Source of the DNA: Cytobacillus sp. IB215665 | GTDB lineage: Bacteria; Bacillota; Bacilli; Bacillales; SM2101 | Assembly: GCF_033963835.1 (NCBI RefSeq) | Contig: NZ_JAXBME010000027.1 | Span: 1 to 48,884 of the forward strand | Direction: 5' to 3' | Length of the DNA: 48,884 nt | Part shown: positions 45,169-48,884 of the stretch, in pieces | Position numbering within the stretch: the first letter of the stretch is position 1 | Layout of the letters: each line of letters begins with the position of its first letter | Program-made: the position numbers and the translations under genes | The notes under the pieces: generated by a model | Told to the model about the DNA's origin: nothing | The model's input: the letters and a program-made list of their open reading frames with translations, nothing else | Database searches by the model: none

Positions 45169-45207
45169 ATAGCAATTATGTTTACTAGCATATAAGGAGG
45201 CGTGCAG

Positions 45208-45486
45208 ATGCCTAATAAATTTTTAGAACTCGATAAGATTATTACAGTTTGGTTGGATGAAGAAGATGATTTCGGAATTGTAGAAATGGAATGTTCCGTT
45301 CTCCGAAATTCATTTTGCCCTATTGAACGCAATGAATACTTCAGCAAAAATAAATATTCAATAAAAGATTATCTTTGGTTTCCGAATTATCAAGGTGCTA
45401 GAAGGAATATCAAGCCTTATATTACGGGCAGGTTATCGCAAAGAAACATTGATATTCTTGTAAAGTTGGATGATAAAAAGTCTTAG
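45208..45486 (+). CDS. Hypothetical early protein (92 aa)
   Basis: 92 residues from ATG 45208, with AAGGAGG 7 nt upstream. Acidic start (FLELDKIITVWLDEEDDFGI), a cysteine pair (C-x8-C in ECSVLRNSFCPIERNEYF) and a basic strand-rich end (GARRNIKPYITGRLSQRNID). No motif recognised. Confidence 0.65.
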   Translation: MPNKFLELDKIITVWLDEEDDFGIVEMECSVLRNSFCPIERNEYFSKNKYSIKDYLWFPNYQGARRNIKPYITGRLSQRNIDILVKLDDKKS

Positions 45487-45529
45487 TAACCACAATGATA
45501 GAACAGTTCACTAAAATAAGGGGAATTAA

Positions 45530-46141
45530 ATGAACAAAAAGAAAGCTAGATTAAGAGTTAATAATTTACTAGATCGTTGTCAAGATTGCCCTATTAAGCC
45601 AACGAAAGTTGAGTCAGTTTCACATGTTGAGGCTGTTTGTAACGGTTGTACAGTTTATCAAGAGTTACTGCAGTTAGGAAAATTCTTGGGAACTGAAAAG
45701 AAGAAAGGGGTGGGGAAGGTGCCAAAAGCATTAGATCTATCTGTTGGAGAATATTTCTCACTAAAGAAAAAGGGATTGAAAGAAAAAGAGATTGCAGAAA
45801 TTAAAGGCGTGACAAAACAACGGATTTACAATTGGAAATACGCACGTAGAGAAGAATTGAACAAAGCAAAGTGTGAAGATACGGGCATAACAGATATTGT
45901 TCTTATGGATGTTGCAGCCGAAAGAGTAAGGCAAGAAATGAAGTGGGGGAAACAACGCCATTCAGACGGTGATTGGTTGAAAATATTAGTTGAAGAAGTG
46001 GGCGAGGTTGCACAAGCTATGCAAATTAACCAGGGATGGGGAAAGTCCTCAGATGCTTCTGATCAATACAAAGAACTCATTCATGTTGCAGCAGTTGCTG
46101 TGTCGATGGCTGAACAGATTAAGGAGGGACAAAGCACATGA
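45530..46141 (+). CDS. Zinc-finger, HTH and MazG-like fusion protein (203 aa)
   Basis: 203 residues in three parts. Residues 17-42 hold a Cys cluster ([10 protein letters not shown] ... CNGCTVY) as in phage zinc-finger proteins. Residues 65-105 form an HTH ([20 protein letters not shown]). The C-terminal 85 residues are MazG-like: [20 protein letters not shown], then [13 protein letters not shown] with the EExxE metal motif. MazG-type enzymes hydrolyse nucleotide triphosphates such as modified bases or ppGpp-related signals. Joining the three in one chain is less usual, although parts occur separately in Bacillus phages. The stop overlaps the next gene. Confidence 0.7.
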   Translation: MNKKKARLRVNNLLDRCQDCPIKPTKVESVSHVEAVCNGCTVYQELLQLGKFLGTEKKKGVGKVPKALDLSVGEYFSLKKKGLKEKEIAEIKGVTKQRIYNWKYARREELNKAKCEDTGITDIVLMDVAAERVRQEMKWGKQRHSDGDWLKILVEEVGEVAQAMQINQGWGKSSDASDQYKELIHVAAVAVSMAEQIKEGQST

Positions 46142-46326
46142 AGTGCCCGATTTGTGAGTCGAAATCACAAGTGTTGGATAGTCGCCCTGAGAAAAAAGGT
46201 ATTCGTAGAAATAGAGAATGTAAAGAGTGTTTAACTCGTTTTACTACACATGAAACGCTTGTTATACGGTCGATGGATAAGCATTTGATTCAGAAGTATC
46301 ACGAAAAGGAAGAAGGGTGTATATGA
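46138..46326 (+). CDS. NrdR-like zinc ribbon protein, short (62 aa)
   Basis: 62 residues. The first 45 match the NrdR zinc ribbon: [40 protein letters not shown], with CxxC...CxxC spacing intact. The ATP-cone domain of full NrdR (about 150 aa) is absent. Phages often encode such stand-alone ribbons. It may compete with host NrdR at ribonucleotide reductase promoters and raise dNTP supply, but that is inference. Confidence 0.8.
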   Translation: MKCPICESKSQVLDSRPEKKGIRRNRECKECLTRFTTHETLVIRSMDKHLIQKYHEKEEGCI

Positions 46327-46865
46327 ACCAACTTCATGAGCAAGAGCTTGAGGGGATCGAGGAAAAAAAAGAAGGTTTTGCAATTACAGATATGGACAAA
46401 CTCAACTGGGCGTTTCGCAAAGTATCAGCACTAAGGGCGAAGCACAATCAAATTACTAAACTAGCAGATGCAGAGCGTGAGCGCATAAATCAGTGGGAGG
46501 CTAAGGAACTAAGGGACATACATAATAGCCTCCAATTCTTCGAAACTCACATTTCTAAGTATCATGCGAACCAATTGGCTGAAAATCCAAAATCTAAAAC
46601 TATAAGTACGCCCTACGGGAAAACGAAGGCTCGTAGTTCTAGTGAGCAAATTGACAAAGCTAACGAAGATGCCCTTTTAAAACACGTACAAGCCTCAAAT
46701 TTGAACGATTATATCAAGCCTGCATTAATGTGGGGAGAGTTGAAGAAATCTCTTAACATTGTAGAAATAAACGGTCAGAAGGTAGTTGTCGATGAGTTAG
46801 GACAAAAAGTTGAAGGTGTCTCAATTAAAGAGGCAAATACGAAGTTTAGCGTGGAGGTGGACTGA
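46323..46865 (+). CDS. Gam-like host-nuclease inhibitor
   Basis: 180 residues from ATG 46323, overlapping the previous stop. A long coiled coil ([20 protein letters not shown] ... [20 protein letters not shown]), then [15 protein letters not shown] and a C-terminal globular part. This order (coiled coil, then a TP.G..k.R motif) fits Mu Gam-type or Gp157-like proteins that bind DNA ends and block RecBCD/AddAB. It precedes the ERF recombinase and SSB, the usual recombination block. Confidence 0.7.
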   Translation: MNQLHEQELEGIEEKKEGFAITDMDKLNWAFRKVSALRAKHNQITKLADAERERINQWEAKELRDIHNSLQFFETHISKYHANQLAENPKSKTISTPYGKTKARSSSEQIDKANEDALLKHVQASNLNDYIKPALMWGELKKSLNIVEINGQKVVVDELGQKVEGVSIKEANTKFSVEVD

Positions 46866-46866
46866 C

Positions 46867-47472
46867 TTGAATATCTATCAAAAATTAGTAGAAGTTCGTA
46901 AAAAAGTTCCCTATCTACAAAAAGAATCACAAGGGCATCAATACAAATATGTAGGTAGCTCTGATGTTTTAGGAGCTATAAGAAGTGAATTAGATGCTCA
47001 AGGCTTACTTTTACTAGTTGCTATTAAAGATCACAAGGTGACAACAAGTGGTGAAGATGGCAAAACTCTAACTTATTTTACGGAGCTAGATTTACTTTAT
47101 ACATGGGTGAATGCTGAAAATCCCGAAGAGAAAATTGAGATCCCTTTCTATGCTCAAGGTATCGATAGAGCTGGGGAAAAAGGGGTAGGAAAAAGTCTCA
47201 CATATGGTGAAAAATACTTCCTTCTTAAATTCTTCAACATCGCAACAGATAACGTTGATCCTGACGCATTTCAAGAAAAGCAGCAAGATAGAAAACCTCA
47301 AGAAAAGCCGAGTGGGGATTTATTAAAAGAGATCAAAGATACATGGAAAGCTAAGTTTTCGGACTTTGACATAAACAAAAAGACGCAAAAAACCTATAAG
47401 AAGAACGTGGACAACCTTAGTAAAGAACAAGCCGAAGAGTTCCTATCAACATTAAAAGCCATTAAGGAGTGA
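46867..47472 (+). CDS. erf: ERF-family single-strand annealing recombinase
   Basis: 201 residues from TTG 46867 with GGAGGTGG 7 nt upstream. ERF features: MNIYQKLVEVRKKVPYLQKE, the YKYVGSSDVLGAIRSELDAQ segment, YFTELDLLYTWVNAENPEEK and the conserved GIDRAGEKGVGKSLTYGEKY with FNIATD after it. The C-terminal 60 residues are a linker and a helical tail. It anneals complementary strands, works with the SSB next door and may circularise or repair the genome. Confidence 0.9.
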   Translation: MNIYQKLVEVRKKVPYLQKESQGHQYKYVGSSDVLGAIRSELDAQGLLLLVAIKDHKVTTSGEDGKTLTYFTELDLLYTWVNAENPEEKIEIPFYAQGIDRAGEKGVGKSLTYGEKYFLLKFFNIATDNVDPDAFQEKQQDRKPQEKPSGDLLKEIKDTWKAKFSDFDINKKTQKTYKKNVDNLSKEQAEEFLSTLKAIKE

Positions 47473-47476
47473 TTGA

Positions 47477-47839
47477 ATGTTAAATAAATGCATTTTCATA
47501 GGACGTTTAACTCGTGATCCTGAGTTGAGGCATGGAGGTACTGGAATAGCAATAGCTACATTTACCCTTGCTGTTAACCGTTTTAATAATCAAGAAGCCG
47601 ATTTTTTACCTATCAAGTTATTTAAAAAACAAGCTGAAAATGCAGCCAATTATTTAAAAAAAGGTAGTTTATGCGCAGTCGAAGCTCGTGTTCAAACAGG
47701 GAGCTATGAAAAAGACGGCAAAAAACAGTTTACAACCGACTTTGTAGCAAATCAAGTTGTCTTTTTAGATCAAAAAAGCAGTAATGACAGTAAAAATGAG
47801 CAACCTGTAGAGATTTCGGACGATGATTTACCATTTTAG
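47477..47839 (+). CDS. ssb: Single-stranded DNA-binding protein
   Basis: 120 residues. OB-fold of SSB: MLNKCIFIGRLTRDPELRHG, IATFTLAVNRFNNQEADFLP, then QAENAANYLKKGSLCAVEAR. The C-terminal tip DDDLPF is the partner-binding motif. Shorter than bacterial SSB because the linker is reduced. It coats single strands for replication and ERF annealing. Gene order Gam, ERF, SSB, replicase forms one operon. Confidence 0.95.
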   Translation: MLNKCIFIGRLTRDPELRHGGTGIAIATFTLAVNRFNNQEADFLPIKLFKKQAENAANYLKKGSLCAVEARVQTGSYEKDGKKQFTTDFVANQVVFLDQKSSNDSKNEQPVEISDDDLPF

Positions 47840-47886
47840 ATTATACCAGGAGAATAAACACCTTTTTTGAAAGTGAGGGGATATAG

Positions 47887-48884
47887 TTGCACAGTTTGGC
47901 AGAGAGAGAAAAGACTACTATAACAGCAAAACATCACGTACTAGTGCATCATATCCCTTTTAAAGCACAACCACAAGGGGCTCAAATGGGAAAGATCACA
48001 AATGACTTGAAGCGCTCATTTAGCAAGCCCTTTACTATTCAAGAAATCCTGGAATTATTCGCAAATGGTCACAGTATTATGCTCTCACATGCCCAGGTAG
48101 ACAAAGATAATAGGTTTCGTTTTATCTCAGCGAGTTGTTTCGCTATTGATATTGATGATGAAGAAATGAAGATCCAACCAAAAGAACTCTTAATAAAATT
48201 AAAAAGTAGAATAGCAGGTATGTATTACACCTTCAGTCATGGAAAAGAGGGTAAAGGATATCGTTACAGGCTCGTATTTCAACTGGATCAGATAGTAAAT
48301 GATGAGTTGAAAATGAAGGGCGTTATCGAAACTGTAAACAATGATCTAAATATGCTAGGTGTTCCAGTCGATACCCAGGCTAAAAATCCACTTCAGGTAG
48401 TTCGTGGTGGTACCAAATTTATACTCGTTAATGAAAATAACAAGCTAAATACTAATAATCTTCTAAAACGTGTCCAGGAAGAAAATATTAAAAGGCAGCA
48501 AGAGTTATATGATTCATTTGAAAAGGAATTGCGCCCTGTTTCCTTCAAGGTACTAAAGGAAATGGCCGAGAAGGTCGGATATATCCCTTCTGGAATGGGG
48601 CAAGGTGAAGATTGGAAACGAATTGTTGTAGGTATTCGCCATTATGCCAATTTAGGCTACATTACAGACGATGAAGGTTTTGAGTTGTTTGACATTATCA
48701 GTGGTGGTGAACAGTCACAAAAGTCATGGGAAACGCTGCGAGCCCACGGACAAGCTACCATTCGCAGCCTAGTATATTTTGCTAAGAAACAGGGCTATAT
48801 AGGCAAATTCCAATACTATGAGCCTAGCGGACACACGCCCACGACATACAACCATGAAGCTATCAAAGTAAAAAGGTACATTCC
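47887..48884 (+). CDS. Primase-helicase fusion, N-terminal part (continues at 85-2056)
   Basis: Starts at TTG 47887, the first codon after an in-frame TAG, with AGTGAGGGG 6 nt upstream. The primase domain (residues 1-200) has the AEP-type acidic motif FAIDIDDEE (D88, D90) and YTFSHGKEGKGYRYRLVF (about 112-130). A PriCT-like region follows (ISGGEQSQKSWETLRAHGQA, about 275-295). The frame is open to the window end and joins the helicase part at 85 without a break, giving 989 residues in all. It is the likely lytic replicase of the element. Confidence 0.85.
   Translation, partial: MHSLAEREKTTITAKHHVLVHHIPFKAQPQGAQMGKITNDLKRSFSKPFTIQEILELFANGHSIMLSHAQVDKDNRFRFISASCFAIDIDDEEMKIQPKELLIKLKSRIAGMYYTFSHGKEGKGYRYRLVFQLDQIVNDELKMKGVIETVNNDLNMLGVPVDTQAKNPLQVVRGGTKFILVNENNKLNTNNLLKRVQEENIKRQQELYDSFEKELRPVSFKVLKEMAEKVGYIPSGMGQGEDWKRIVVGIRHYANLGYITDDEGFELFDIISGGEQSQKSWETLRAHGQATIRSLVYFAKKQGYIGKFQYYEPSGHTPTTYNHEAIKVKRYI
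48801..48884. repeat. End overlap identical to 1-84 (circular junction)
   Basis: The last 84 bases equal the first 84 exactly, and the coding frame continues across them. The simplest reading is that the sequence is a closed circle of about 48,800 bp whose ends overlap in the assembly. Confidence 0.92.

Noticed and set aside
1-48884. Search for integrase, transposase, relaxase, CRISPR array, tRNA and rRNA genes
   Set aside because: No recombinase or relaxase motifs, no regularly spaced repeats and no cloverleaf or ribosomal sequence were seen by eye. Weak or very short tRNA-like folds could still be missed.

Overview
The window looks like one complete circular element read slightly past its start. 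Bases 1-84 and 48801-48884 are identical, and one long reading frame runs through the junction, giving a unit of about 48,800 bp. It is AT-rich, uses strong AGGAGG-type ribosome sites with many TTG and GTG starts, and carries LexA boxes of the Bacillus type (CGAAC-N4-GTTCG), ArpU-, YqaI-, YolD- and XkdX-like genes. I read it as a temperate, contractile-tailed phage of a Bacillus-group host that lives as a plasmid (a phage-plasmid). No integrase or recombinase gene is visible. It has an actin-type partition system (ParM/ParR/parC), a MerR-like coiled-coil protein and a plasmid-like Rep protein.

Layout: (A) 1-3602, end of a 989-residue primase-helicase (starting at 47887), an ERCC4-type nuclease and an ArpU-like late regulator. 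(B) 3699-4464, a small cassette of two Pro/Gly-rich mini-ORFs between two nearly identical hairpins, plus one small protein. (C) 4505-27951, a candidate cos site and the late operon: TerS, GpA-type TerL, gpW, portal, ClpP-type protease, decoration protein, capsid E, joining proteins, sheath, tube, chaperone with a -1 frameshift, tape measure, baseplate D/V/U/W/J/I, tail fibre, XkdX, holin and amidase. (D) 28012-33350, accessory region: a LexA-box-controlled YolD-like gene, a tandemly duplicated cassette (small membrane peptide with antisense RNA, 2-TM protein, HTH protein), a third type I toxin-antitoxin-like locus, and small HTH and zinc-ribbon genes. (E) 33349-35658, a minus-strand operon of mostly unknown genes with a T5orf172-like protein. 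(F) 35847-39423, plasmid maintenance: DUF3967/TubY-like gene, parR, parM, parC repeats, Rep. (G) 39764-41903, an arbitrium-like system: SOS-box promoter, structured leader with a terminator, aimR, aimP, weak terminator, palindromic operator and small downstream ORFs. (H) 41904-42682, CI/Cro switch with GTCC/GGAC operators. (I) 42706-47839, early operon ending in Gam-like, ERF recombinase and SSB genes.

How it may work together (inference): AimR, tuned by secreted AimP peptide and perhaps by SOS, acts on the palindrome downstream of aimP next to the convergent CI gene and so biases the lysis/lysogeny choice. In lysogeny the element replicates through Rep and is kept by ParMRC and by up to three type I toxin-antitoxin loci. 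On induction the early operon and the primase-helicase amplify the DNA, and ArpU-type activation turns on the late operon.
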